In this document: piece by piece, positions 8,474-16,714 of the stretch | Position numbering within the stretch: position 1 is the first letter of the stretch | Layout: each line of letters starts with the position of its first letter | Source of the DNA: Fibrobacter sp. | GTDB lineage: Bacteria > Fibrobacterota > Fibrobacteria > Fibrobacterales > Fibrobacteraceae | Length of the DNA stretch: 36,878 nt | NCBI RefSeq assembly: GCF_017545445.1 | Contig: NZ_JAFWOM010000055.1 | Span: 1-36,878, forward strand | Direction: 5' to 3' | Program-made: the position numbers and the translations under genes | The notes under the pieces: model-generated | Database searches by the model: none | The model's input: only the letters and a program-made list of their open reading frames with translations | Told to the model about the DNA's origin: nothing

Positions 8474-8476
8474 GAA

Positions 8477-10768
8477 TTACCGCACATTCACGCGGATCAT
8501 GTTGCGACTGCGGTTGCTTCGTACAAAATACATTCCCGCCTTGAATCCGTCATTGCGGAGCGCCGCCCTCAGCGACGAAACATCAGAAGCCATAACATTC
8601 ACCATTCCAAGCAACTTGCCGTTCACTCCGTAAACGCCATACACTTCATTTGCAACAGACTGCTTCAACAACGGTTTCATCGCAATAGACGTACGCTCTC
8701 CCGGATCCGTTGCCGACGAATCATCCGCCACAGCATACCATTTCGCGTTCTCGATGCTCGCCGTCGCATCCGTCGGCGGAGCCGTCAAATTCGCTCCATA
8801 ATTAGCATTGTTCAGCATACCATCATCAATCATACCATAAAACACACCCTTCGAAATCTCTTTCGAAAAGCTGTTCTCAAGGTCTCCACGCAACTGAGCC
8901 GTACCGCTAATAACTTTGTATTCAACCGGCCACATGACACCATAAATTTGAGCATTGTCCTTGACTGTACTCTCAAGAATCACTGAAAGCGCACCGACCT
9001 TCGCCTTGCCACTAACCGTGCCGCTCACAAGCCAAGCATCTTCTTCGAGCACGGCATCATCCCCCACACTCCCGCCGCTCATGAATGCACGCCCGCGTAA
9101 AACAGCATTACCGCTAACAGTGCCGCCATTCACGACCGCAAAATCTTCGATGCGGGCATTGCCCGAAACCGTACCACCGTTCACCACAGCATCCGGCCCC
9201 ACGTAAGCCGTAGCTGCCACCTTCGCCTTGCTGCTCACGAGCCCGCCGCCATTGCTATGCTTGCTATAGCCGCTTGCATTCGCTGGCTTCCAAAATCCAT
9301 CATTATACCCTTCCGGCTTTCCGTTCACAACCTCAATCATGTACGGATAACGCACAATGCTGTAATAGAACTGGTCCCACAAAATCGTCTGCATTTCCGT
9401 CGGAGTCGCCGTCACCGCAAGCCACAAAGCCTTATCGCTATCCTTAGTCTCAATTTCCAAATTGAATCCCGTGCCGTGCTTCATTTCGCTGTAACGCGGC
9501 GTGCCGTCCGCACCTTCTGCCACAAGGCCAACCGTCCAGCCCGAATGCGGATCCGGCAAAACATCAGGAGCGTAATTGCACCACTTGTAAGTCTTGCCCA
9601 TGTAATAATCGGTATTATCGCCAAAGCACGCATAGCCCTTGACCGCAGGCTTTTCCTGCACAATGCCGCGGAACTTGACAGTCACCTTCCCCGCTTTTTC
9701 AGGATAAATTCGCACCAAGTTATACCCCAAGCGCTGCGGAGCCCAGTAACTCGGCGAGATGTAACGATCCACGCAATTTTCGCCCTCGCACGCCATCTTG
9801 TTCATCATCGTCACGCGGCCATGGCTGCTGTAATGATAACCCGGCCCCACGCTACGGCGCGTCGAAAATTCATAATCGCCCCACGCCTTTTTATACAAAT
9901 TCTTCTTTGCAGGTTCGTATTCAATCGTCGCATGCTTCATCGCCAATTGCCCAAATTTTTCATTCAAATCATCAAGCGACCAGCCATAAACCATCATCAT
10001 CGCCGAAAACGGAGTTTGTTCCATACGCCCCGCTTCGCCATCATGGAGCGATTCCGTCCAAATGCGGTTCACTTCACGAGTTCCTTTATTTCCGCCGCCG
10101 AATTCTTCCTTCAAATGTTCCAGAATATGCCAGTTGCAATAGCGGTCACGCGTCGAACCGTAATACAGATAAGGAAAATTGATTAAATATTCAGCACAGC
10201 CGGGAATCTCGTTCGGGAGATACTGATGTGCCATCCAGTTCGCATGGGATTCGCAAATCCACCCCGTATGGCTATTGTTGCCCATCCAGCCGACAAGGCT
10301 CTGCATGCCGTGAGCGTATTCGTGAGCAAGCCCCGAACGGTCGCCCAGAGACCCCTTGCCCAGCCAAATTCCCGGCGAACAGCCCGCGTCGCAACAAGCT
10401 TCACCGTTGTCCCCGCCGTAAAGAGCGCCCATCCGCTCGTCTTCAAAAACATAAACAGCTATTTTGAGTTTGTTTTCAGCATCACCCGGCTGCGGAAGCG
10501 ACCATTTCAAGGAATCGTGATAAAACACGAAAATATCTTCAAGGATATCGAGTCCTTTTTGAGCCTCGTCCCGATAAACGCCGACATTGTTCGTCGTGCC
10601 GTCATCGTATTTCGCCTTCCGGCAAATTTCAAAATGCTCCGACGCAAGAACAAGCGTATGCCCGTTCGTCTCGCACACCGGCTTCCACGTTACAGCATCG
10701 GCGTTAACGGCAAAAGCCAAAACACCCAACGCAGCACAAGATGCACGCCCTAACGCCCATCCATTCAT
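8477..10768 (-). CDS. Secreted gluzincin-like multidomain protein with beta-helix region and C-terminal sorting-type domain
   Basis: The 763-residue protein has a signal peptide (about residues 1-25, cleaved after VNADA). An HExxH metallopeptidase motif, HEYAH at 149-153, is followed by a glutamate in CESHANW (173), the gluzincin arrangement. This resembles the DUF6055 type as I remember it. A Cys-rich segment (EACCDAGCSPG) precedes the motif. After a beta-rich middle part, residues about 500-600 form repeats of the type VVNGGTVSGNA, like a parallel beta-helix. The last 70 residues (GVYGVNGKLLGMVNV ... KAGMYFVRSNRS) resemble the C-terminal tails of secreted Fibrobacter proteins, which may be sorting signals. 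The start is ATG 10768, with GGAG 5 nt upstream; an in-frame GTG at 10774 is less likely. The substrate is unknown. Confidence 0.7.
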   Translation of the reverse strand: MNGWALGRASCAALGVLAFAVNADAVTWKPVCETNGHTLVLASEHFEICRKAKYDDGTTNNVGVYRDEAQKGLDILEDIFVFYHDSLKWSLPQPGDAENKLKIAVYVFEDERMGALYGGDNGEACCDAGCSPGIWLGKGSLGDRSGLAHEYAHGMQSLVGWMGNNSHTGWICESHANWMAHQYLPNEIPGCAEYLINFPYLYYGSTRDRYCNWHILEHLKEEFGGGNKGTREVNRIWTESLHDGEAGRMEQTPFSAMMMVYGWSLDDLNEKFGQLAMKHATIEYEPAKKNLYKKAWGDYEFSTRRSVGPGYHYSSHGRVTMMNKMACEGENCVDRYISPSYWAPQRLGYNLVRIYPEKAGKVTVKFRGIVQEKPAVKGYACFGDNTDYYMGKTYKWCNYAPDVLPDPHSGWTVGLVAEGADGTPRYSEMKHGTGFNLEIETKDSDKALWLAVTATPTEMQTILWDQFYYSIVRYPYMIEVVNGKPEGYNDGFWKPANASGYSKHSNGGGLVSSKAKVAATAYVGPDAVVNGGTVSGNARIEDFAVVNGGTVSGNAVLRGRAFMSGGSVGDDAVLEEDAWLVSGTVSGKAKVGALSVILESTVKDNAQIYGVMWPVEYKVISGTAQLRGDLENSFSKEISKGVFYGMIDDGMLNNANYGANLTAPPTDATASIENAKWYAVADDSSATDPGERTSIAMKPLLKQSVANEVYGVYGVNGKLLGMVNVMASDVSSLRAALRNDGFKAGMYFVRSNRSRNMIRVNVR

Positions 10769-10923
10769 AGTCACTCCAATCCGCTAATTTTCCCTCGCGG
10801 TATAAGAATGAATATATTCTTTTTTAACCGTTAGAGAACGTATAAGAAATAAGAGTAATTAAAAAATGAGTTTTTAAAGGTCTATGGGCAACATGAAATC
10901 CAACGATGTCGAGAATAAATCAA

Positions 10924-10944
10924 AAGCCCGCCAAAAGCGGGCTT
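10924..10944 (-). terminator. Terminator of the thiL-pilB transcript
   Basis: AAGCCCGC pairs perfectly with GCGGGCTT. On the minus strand the stem is followed by TTGATTTATT. It lies 60 nt after the pilB stop and well before the next minus-strand gene start. Confidence 0.8.
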
Positions 10945-11003
10945 GGAATGTGATATCGCATTTTTTAATGCAATTCTGTTGACAACCTACTGTTTAACGT
11001 TCA

Positions 11004-11534
11004 CTAATCATCTGCAGTAGATGCACCGACAGCTTGTTCCAGAGTCGTGTGTCCTTGCAATGCCTTGTTGATTCCGTCCATACGGAGCGTAATCATTTCG
11101 CAAGACTTGATGGCCTCGCGCTTGATTTCGTCACCGGAGGCACGCTTAATCACAAGATTACGCACAGGTTCATTCGGCACGAGGAATTCGTAAATACCAC
11201 AACGCCCCTTGAAGCCCGACCCATCGCATTTTTCGCAGCCCTTTCCATGATAGAACTGCATATCTGGAGACAAGTGAAGTTCGTCGCGAAGTTCCTGCGA
11301 AATTTCGACCGGCTCCTTGCAGTTTTTGCAAATGCGGCGCACAAGACGTTGGGCCAAGACACCCTTAATTGCCGTAGAAACAAGGAAGGGTTCCAATCCC
11401 ATTTCAAGCAAACGAGGGAAAGCACCGGCAGCGTCGTTTGTATGCAAGGTACTGAAGACCAAGTGACCCGTCAAAGCAGCTTCGATAGCCATTGTCGAGG
11501 TTTCTTGGTCACGCATTTCACCGATCATGATCAC
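11004..11534 (-). CDS. pilB: PilB/GspE secretion ATPase, C-terminal fragment after a frameshift
   Basis: This frame encodes the rear of the type IV pilus/type II secretion assembly ATPase. It opens at the Walker B segment (IMIGEMRD), then has the family block [16 protein letters not shown] with the His box. The zinc tetracysteine pair follows (CKNC and CEKC, then GRCGIYEFL), and the C-terminal helices. It lacks Walker A and the N-terminal domains, which lie in the preceding frame at 11531-12931. The GTG at 11534 is only the first in-frame start-like codon, not a real start. Joining the two frames by adding one base near 11555/11556 restores the expected [17 protein letters not shown]. It is therefore one broken or mis-sequenced gene, not an independent protein. 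Confidence 0.85.
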   Translation of the reverse strand: MIMIGEMRDQETSTMAIEAALTGHLVFSTLHTNDAAGAFPRLLEMGLEPFLVSTAIKGVLAQRLVRRICKNCKEPVEISQELRDELHLSPDMQFYHGKGCEKCDGSGFKGRCGIYEFLVPNEPVRNLVIKRASGDEIKREAIKSCEMITLRMDGINKALQGHTTLEQAVGASTADD

Positions 11535-12931
11535 GTCCGGGTCCTGACGGAGTAGGCACGAATGCCCGCCGCGAACGTAAAGCCTGCGGCATTGTTAATT
11601 TGTCCTTGATTCACACCGTCAATATTCAATTCCACCGGGTCTTCCATCGTCGAGATGTTGATGGTCGAATCCAAAATTTCACGAATAGAAGCATAAAGCG
11701 TCGTAGATTTACCAGAACCGGTAGGCCCGGTCACCAGCACAATGCCGTTAGGAGCGTTAATCGCATCAATGAACTGCTTGAGCACACGCGGGTCGAAGCC
11801 CATGTCCTTCAGCGGGAACTGACCCGAGTTCGGGTCCAAAATACGCATAACGATTTTTTCGCAAACGCCGCGCTTACGCAGAGAAATCGGGAACGAGCTC
11901 ACACGAAGGTCCACTTCGCTACCCTTGTAACGCACGGTAAAGCGGCCGTCCAACGGTTTACGTTTTTCGGCAATATCCATCTTGGAAAGGAGCTTAATAC
12001 GCGAAAGAATCTGCGGCATCAAACGTGCCGGAATCGGAGACATCACCTGCAGGTCACCGTCAATACGGTAACGCAGTTTCAGGAAGGTTTCCTGCGGTTC
12101 AAGGTGAATATCAGATGCATGGCGAGCAATAGCTTCGTGAATCAGCGTCGTCACGATCTTCACCACTGCGCGGCCTTCTTCGTCCGTCAGTTCCGGTTCG
12201 TCACTCGCCCCCTGACCGCGTTCGACGGTTTCAAGTTCATCGCCATCCTTGCTATCACCGATAAGTTCGGCAAGAGATTCTTCGGCAGGTCCGCTGTTTG
12301 CATAAAGCGTATCAAGAGTTTTCTTGATATCCTGCTCGGACGCCATGACTACATCGACAGGCCGCTTGACTTTGAACTTGATGGAGTCCCTGAGACGCAC
12401 GTTCGTCGGGTCCGCCATGGCGACCACAAGTGCCTGACGCGAATCCTTCGTCACATAAAGCGGAGCAATCTTATTCGTCTTGCACTGGTCTTCCGAAAGA
12501 AATTCATAGACCTTTTCGTCCAAGCGGATGGCATCCAGTTTGACATAGGGAACTTCGAACTGGCAGCAAAGAATGTCGGTCAGTTTCTTTTCGTCAATGA
12601 ACTTCAAATCAACAAGTACGCGTCCTAGACGCTTACCGCCCGAAGTTTTTTGCTTTTCCAGAGCCTCGTTTAGCTGATCTTGCGTGATAAAGCCCTGATC
12701 CAAAAGCATTTCACCGATACGCTTCTTGGTGACGCTCTGCATCTGGACACCAAGAATGTCCGTAAGCGCCTCTTGCTTGACCATCCCGGCCCTAATAAGA
12801 ATCTGAGCGAGAGTAACCCTCTTGCCCAACTGCGCTTGGTACTTGACTTCTTCTTCTGCATACCTCAGCTGGTCTTCGTTAATCAGGTTAACGCGAACCA
12901 GCAACTGTCCTAAACTGCTTGAATCCTTCAT
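11531..12931 (-). CDS. pilB: PilB/GspE secretion ATPase, N-terminal fragment with Walker A (frameshifted)
   Basis: The frame gives 466 residues. At the N-terminus are MshEN-type helical modules ([48 protein letters not shown]) up to about residue 220. The ATPase core follows, with HASDIHLEP, Walker [10 protein letters not shown] at about 402-410, and the Asp-box region STMEDPVEL. After [11 protein letters not shown] the frame runs into a foreign tail (YSVRTRT) and stops, where the family continues [13 protein letters not shown]; one base is missing there. PilB powers assembly of type IV pili or pseudopili. The ATG at 12931 overlaps the thiL stop as ATGA, so the two are translationally coupled. 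Neither fragment alone has both Walker motifs. Confidence 0.88.
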   Translation of the reverse strand: MKDSSSLGQLLVRVNLINEDQLRYAEEEVKYQAQLGKRVTLAQILIRAGMVKQEALTDILGVQMQSVTKKRIGEMLLDQGFITQDQLNEALEKQKTSGGKRLGRVLVDLKFIDEKKLTDILCCQFEVPYVKLDAIRLDEKVYEFLSEDQCKTNKIAPLYVTKDSRQALVVAMADPTNVRLRDSIKFKVKRPVDVVMASEQDIKKTLDTLYANSGPAEESLAELIGDSKDGDELETVERGQGASDEPELTDEEGRAVVKIVTTLIHEAIARHASDIHLEPQETFLKLRYRIDGDLQVMSPIPARLMPQILSRIKLLSKMDIAEKRKPLDGRFTVRYKGSEVDLRVSSFPISLRKRGVCEKIVMRILDPNSGQFPLKDMGFDPRVLKQFIDAINAPNGIVLVTGPTGSGKSTTLYASIREILDSTINISTMEDPVELNIDGVNQGQINNAAGFTFAAGIRAYSVRTRT

Positions 12932-13914
12932 AAATGCGACCACGCCTGAGCGTTTAGAGTAATCCTTCCGCCGTCAGGTTTCCTTAAAATAACACCTCTT
13001 CCCGAACACACAGATCCAATTTCGTGTATTCTGTCCGTTAGGGACTTTTCACCTAAAAATATACTTTCTGTAAGATTAGAAGTGAACAATAAAACATATT
13101 CTTCACCGCCATTTAGCGCAAATTTTAGGGGCGAAAGCCCAAAATACTCACACATTTCTATAACATCTGGGTCAATCGGCAGTTTTTCTTCGTCAATTTC
13201 AATGGAAACGCCCGACGAGAGCGCCAAATGGTTCGCTTCGGAACTAAGACCGTCGCTAATGTCCATGCATGCACCCTGCACACCAAATTTCACCAATCGC
13301 ACGCCCATGTCTTCGCAAATTTTCGGTGCAAGGTGATATTCCACTAGCCGAGGGAACCGCGTTGCCTCTTCGGGGTGGTTCATCAAAAGCCAAAGACCGG
13401 CATCGGATTTTCCAAGAGTCCCGCTTACAAAAACATGTTCCCCCGGTTTTGCGCTACTGCGAAGGAGTGCGGTCTTATCATCCAACGTTCCCAAAAGAGT
13501 TGTCGAAAACATACCGACATCGCCCGAAACGGTATCACCGCCAATCAACGTAATTTCTCTTCTCTCAAAGCCTTGCGATACAGCTTTTGCAATTCGGTCG
13601 CGAGTATTTTCGTCCCATTTTTTGTTGACGCAAAGTCCGAACAAAGCAATCTTGGGGCGACCGCCCATCGAGGATATGTCCGATACGTTGGACACAATAT
13701 GCTTCTCGACCGCCTGTTCTGGACTGGACCAATCCAACCGGAAATGCGTATTCTCGACCGAGAGATCCTTTGTCGCAAGCCAGCCATCAAAGATGGCACA
13801 GTCGTCCCCAGCAGACAGCCAACTGCGGTACGCAGGCGATTCAGCCCTTAACGGCGCGACATTCTCCAATATTTTGTTTACGAACCTAAATTCGGGAAGA
13901 TCAGGGAAATGCAT
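12928..13914 (-). CDS. thiL: Thiamine-monophosphate kinase (ThiL)
   Basis: ThiL phosphorylates thiamine monophosphate to thiamine diphosphate with ATP, the last step of cofactor synthesis. The 328-residue protein has the family markers in order: AGDDCAIF, VSNVSDISSMGGRPK, LIGGDTVSG, FVSGTLGKSDAGL, MDISDGLSSE and LNGGEEYVLLFT. The aspartates of the ATP/Mg site are intact, and the length is standard. It is the first gene of a minus-strand pair and overlaps pilB by the ATGA junction. There is no obvious GGAG upstream of the ATG (GAAAAATT instead), and no TPP riboswitch-like structure is visible in the 64-nt gap to the divergent gene. Confidence 0.93.
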   Translation of the reverse strand: MHFPDLPEFRFVNKILENVAPLRAESPAYRSWLSAGDDCAIFDGWLATKDLSVENTHFRLDWSSPEQAVEKHIVSNVSDISSMGGRPKIALFGLCVNKKWDENTRDRIAKAVSQGFERREITLIGGDTVSGDVGMFSTTLLGTLDDKTALLRSSAKPGEHVFVSGTLGKSDAGLWLLMNHPEEATRFPRLVEYHLAPKICEDMGVRLVKFGVQGACMDISDGLSSEANHLALSSGVSIEIDEEKLPIDPDVIEMCEYFGLSPLKFALNGGEEYVLLFTSNLTESIFLGEKSLTDRIHEIGSVCSGRGVILRKPDGGRITLNAQAWSHL

Positions 13915-13966
13915 AATTTTTCAAGTCAAATCAAATTTTCTTCCAATAATTTAACAATAAACTTTC

Positions 13967-13972
13967 TATACT
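13967..13972 (+). promoter_or_regulatory. -10 box for a leaderless GTG start
   Basis: TATACT ends exactly 6 nt before GTG 13979. No Shine-Dalgarno site fits (only TTAGGC, touching the start codon). Confidence 0.4.
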
Positions 13973-13978
13973 TTAGGC

Positions 13979-14434
13979 GTGGGACACATATTTTTCATAA
14001 CGCCTTCATCGCCTGGCAGCCTAGACAAGTTAAACCAGTGGACTTTCCGCTGGCTGTTGGAACATGGCAACATGGCGGACGATTCCACCCTCTATACTTG
14101 CAATTCCATCGAAAGTGCCCAGAGCCTTTTGGAATCTGCGCTCATCATCGGTCAATCGCCGACGCTCATCATTTTTGACCACGCCGACCACCCGACCGCA
14201 AAAAACCTCGCCTTCAGCAGGGAACTCCACAACGCCATCCCCGAATCGTGGATTATCGAAATCATCCCCGACGACATGCCGCTCCCCGAAGATTCCAAAG
14301 ATGACAGCATTTTCTGGATCCGCCGCCCCGTGAGCGAAGAAGAATGGAGCAAGACTCTTGAAGACGTTCTGCACAAGAACGGTTGTCCGCAATGGGCGAA
14401 GTGGACGGGCAAAAAAAGCTACAAACCATTCTAA
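13979..14434 (+). CDS. Small protein with degenerate receiver (REC)-like fold
   Basis: I do not recognise this 151-residue protein by sequence, but its order of strands and helices matches a response-regulator receiver. Beta-1 is HIFFITP, beta-2 STLYTC, beta-3 TLIIFDHAD with an Asp at the usual phosphorylation site, beta-4 WIIEII, and beta-5 IFWIRRPVSEEEW. In the last the usual Lys-Pro is Arg-Pro. The acidic pair after beta-1 is missing, so it would be a pseudo-receiver. The GTG start is supported by TATACT 6 nt upstream, implying a leaderless mRNA; the next ATG (14072) would remove beta-1. It is divergent from thiL and 29 nt before the hydrolase-like gene. The fold assignment is inference. 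Confidence 0.55.
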   Translation: MGHIFFITPSSPGSLDKLNQWTFRWLLEHGNMADDSTLYTCNSIESAQSLLESALIIGQSPTLIIFDHADHPTAKNLAFSRELHNAIPESWIIEIIPDDMPLPEDSKDDSIFWIRRPVSEEEWSKTLEDVLHKNGCPQWAKWTGKKSYKPF

Positions 14435-14463
14435 CCACAAACTAATAAAAAAAGGTTTTCACC

Positions 14464-15459
14464 GTGATTAAAGGTGTCAGCTACTTTGGCGTGCGCTCCC
14501 CGAAGCACGCTCTTATTGATATTGCTCAAATAAAAGAAGCCGGATTCAATGCAGTCCTCCACACGTGGAGCGAAGAGGATTTGCAGTATTATTACGACAC
14601 CATGAAAAAAATCGTGAACGAGTCTGCCGCAATGGGACTTAGCGTTTATGTGAACCCGTGGGGCGTAGGCCGCGTGTTTGGCGGAGAAGCATATTCGGAA
14701 CTCACCGCACGAAACCACGACATGTGTCAAGTTGCAATAGACGGTAAACCGAAAGTCGCCGCATGCCCAAACCATCCAGAATTCCGAGCATACATGCACA
14801 AGTGGATTGCGACCGTTTGCGACACGGACGTTTCTACGATTTTCTGGGACGAGCCGCATTTTTACTTTGAAAAAGGTGGCCTCAGCAATTGGAGTTGCCG
14901 CTGCGAAAAATGCCGCGAATCGTTCCGTACAAAATACGGATACGAGATGCCCACAGAACTTACAGACGACGTAAAACAGTTCCGCGAAGAAAGCCTTATC
15001 GGCTTCCTGGACGAAATGACAAAGGATGTCAAAGCGCGTGGCAAGCGCAACTGCGTTTGCATGCTGCCGCCATGGTTCCCTGCTGGGCTCGACGACTGGG
15101 GCCGCGTCACAAGCCTTGACGCTGTTGACGAAATCGCAAGCGATCCGTACTGGGAACGCGGAGCAAGCGAAGAATGGGTTCGTGAAAAATACCGCGAAAC
15201 AGCAAACAAACTCGTCGAAGTCGCAAACCGTTACGGCAAGTCCGTACAAATGTGGGTCAAGGCGTACCAAATCGAAGCGGGCCGCGAAAACGACCTTGCC
15301 ATCGCCGTCGAAGAAAGCCGTGCGGCAGGCATCAAGAACATTTTCGCTTGGAGCTACCGCGGCACAGAAACGCTCAGCTGGCTCAAGAGCGACAACCCGG
15401 ACGAAGTCGCACGAGTATTCCGCGAAGCTCTCAAAACAACTTATACTAAACAACATTAA
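14464..15459 (+). CDS. Putative glycoside-hydrolase-like TIM-barrel protein
   Basis: The 331-residue cytoplasmic protein starts with a barrel strand (IKGVSYFGVRS) and has alternating strand/helix units, including GFNAVLHTWSE and GLSVYVNPWGVG. The carboxylate-bearing strand STIFWDEPHFYF comes next. A metal-type cysteine cluster CRCEKCRESF lies at about residues 144-153, then SVQMWVKAY and NIFAWSYRGTE close the barrel. This plan resembles uncharacterised families of glycosidase-like barrels in which a C.C..C knuckle follows the acid residue; the actual substrate is unknown. It has no signal peptide. Start GTG 14464 follows AAAGG at 7 nt. It lies 29 nt after the receiver-like gene, so the two may be cotranscribed. 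Confidence 0.5.
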   Translation: MIKGVSYFGVRSPKHALIDIAQIKEAGFNAVLHTWSEEDLQYYYDTMKKIVNESAAMGLSVYVNPWGVGRVFGGEAYSELTARNHDMCQVAIDGKPKVAACPNHPEFRAYMHKWIATVCDTDVSTIFWDEPHFYFEKGGLSNWSCRCEKCRESFRTKYGYEMPTELTDDVKQFREESLIGFLDEMTKDVKARGKRNCVCMLPPWFPAGLDDWGRVTSLDAVDEIASDPYWERGASEEWVREKYRETANKLVEVANRYGKSVQMWVKAYQIEAGRENDLAIAVEESRAAGIKNIFAWSYRGTETLSWLKSDNPDEVARVFREALKTTYTKQH

Positions 15460-15472
15460 ATTTTTTCATACC

Positions 15473-15523
15473 CAATTAAGGTGGTGAGCATGTCGAACCA
15501 TCCGGCATCGGGTACTTTAATTG
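15473..15523 (+). repeat. Dispersed intergenic stem-loop, copy 3 (11-nt loop class)
   Basis: Outer CAATTAA (15473-15479) pairs with TTAATTG (15517-15523). Inner GGTGGT (15480-15485) pairs with ACCATCC (15497-15503) with one bulged T. The loop is GAGCATGTCGA. It lies between the hydrolase-like gene and the first outer-membrane paralogue, and its right arm overlaps the possible -35 TTGAGA (15521-15526). Confidence 0.55.
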
Positions 15524-15545
15524 AGACAACGCTTATAACGTTTAC

Positions 15546-15551
15546 TATAAT
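15546..15551 (+). promoter_or_regulatory. -10 box for a leaderless start of the first barrel paralogue
   Basis: A perfect TATAAT ends 6 nt before ATG 15558, which has no Shine-Dalgarno site. A TTGAGA at 15521-15526 is 19 nt upstream, a long but possible spacing. Confidence 0.5.
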
Positions 15552-15557
15552 TTATAT

Positions 15558-16421
15558 ATGCGAATAACTTCTCTTATGACAAAAAAACTTTTTGAGACCT
15601 CGCTTTTAACAATTCTTTTGGCATCGTATGCAAACGCATGGGATATGGGTTCATACGTCGAAAATGGACAAACCGGTGAAGGAAAAACCGATTCAGTTTT
15701 TGTTCAGCAAAGCGAACAAAAAATACCTGAAGCCGCAGCCGTTGATAGCAGCATGGGATTCAATGCTAAAAAAGCAAAACAAATAAAAGCAGAAATAAAA
15801 GCCAATCTCAAAGCCAGACTCCAAACAGATGAATTTTATCACGTCCGCCGTGGATTTTATTTTTCCGCAAATTTGTCACTGAACTATACGACTTCAGAAG
15901 ACTTTGTTACCGACTGGGATGATAAAGTCGCACTGAAATGTAGCGGCATTTCACTTTATAACGAGTTCAGACTTGGCGGCCACATTACAAACTTGGTATC
16001 TGTTTATGGAGCTTTGGGCATTGGCTTAGGGAAAGCCGACTACGAAGACCCTAATGCACGCGATTCCGACGAACGAAAAATGGATGCAGTCATTCTGAAA
16101 GGACTCTTGGGAATCGGAGCCGAAATTCATCCATTCCAAGACAAAGAAAACGCTCTTTACGGACTGTATTTCGGGCTTGGCGTCGGCTATGATATTATTA
16201 AGGTGCAAGATTACGACGACGGATTGATTTACACCTCGCAAAAAAATGATTTACATGAATTTTCAAGCGTTTTTATTCGGCCTGAAATCGGTTACGACTG
16301 GTGGTTCAACCCGCGTTGGAGATTTGGCGTCGCATTCAACTACTCCTACGGCAAAATTGATGACGACTGGGAAACCAATACAAATCACAGCTTCAACTTT
16401 ACCATTAGAATTGCACGTTGA
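15558..16421 (+). CDS. Outer-membrane beta-barrel protein, tandem paralogue 1
   Basis: A 287-residue exported protein with a signal sequence within residues 1-27 (LLTILLASYANA) and a charged helical linker at about 70-93 (KKAKQIKAEIKANLKARL). A barrel follows, with the block common to all three neighbours: HVRRGFYFSANLSLNY, RLGGHITNLVSVYGALGIG, HPFQDKENALYGLYFGLGVG, EIGYDWWFNPRWRFGVAFNY and the last strand FNFTIRIAR. The family is not one I can name; the pattern is that of 8- to 10-strand outer-membrane proteins. This copy differs from the other two by the lysine-rich linker. The first ATG (15558) lies 6 nt after TATAAT; an ATG at 15576 would still keep the signal peptide. Confidence 0.7.
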   Translation: MRITSLMTKKLFETSLLTILLASYANAWDMGSYVENGQTGEGKTDSVFVQQSEQKIPEAAAVDSSMGFNAKKAKQIKAEIKANLKARLQTDEFYHVRRGFYFSANLSLNYTTSEDFVTDWDDKVALKCSGISLYNEFRLGGHITNLVSVYGALGIGLGKADYEDPNARDSDERKMDAVILKGLLGIGAEIHPFQDKENALYGLYFGLGVGYDIIKVQDYDDGLIYTSQKNDLHEFSSVFIRPEIGYDWWFNPRWRFGVAFNYSYGKIDDDWETNTNHSFNFTIRIAR

Positions 16422-16422
16422 T

Positions 16423-16563
16423 AGTAGGCGGTAGGAAGGAAGAAGATTGCGTCATCCTCGAAGCGAAGCGGAGGGGATCCAGTAAATTTTAGTGGTTGGT
16501 GGTTCGTTAGGCAGTAGAAAGTTGGAAATTTGAAGTTGAATGTAGGAAGTTGGATGTTAGATC
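16423..16563 (+). repeat. TAG-rich low-complexity intergenic repeat with embedded GTCAT repeat
   Basis: The stretch opens with TAGTAGGCGGTAGGAAGG, also found inverted at 36311-36332 with one change. It then contains a GTCAT...GGATCC unit (16451-16483) and continues with variants of GTTGG, GTAGG and GTTAG. There is no reading frame. It fills much of the gap between barrel paralogues 1 and 2. Confidence 0.55.
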
Positions 16564-16592
16564 ATAAAATCGGCGGTTTAAAAGAATTTACT

Positions 16593-16618
16593 TTTTTTAT
16601 TTACATTTTTTATTTACA
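16593..16618 (+). repeat. Two perfect 13-nt direct repeats upstream of barrel paralogue 2
   Basis: The unit TTTTTTATTTACA occurs twice head to tail, about 100 nt before the start of paralogue 2. It could be a curved A/T tract or part of a promoter; a clear -35/-10 pair was not found. Confidence 0.6.
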
Positions 16619-16714
16619 TTTTTGCTAATTTGTGACGAATAATATTTGTATTTTAAACATGAATATTTTAAGATTTGGTTGTTAAAAGACCAAAAACTTA
16701 AAAAAGGAGACTTC

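Noticed and set aside
11531..11560. Programmed ribosomal frameshift in pilB
   Set aside because: No slippery heptamer or strong downstream structure is visible at the junction, and pilB/gspE is not known to need recoding. Mutation or sequence error is preferred.
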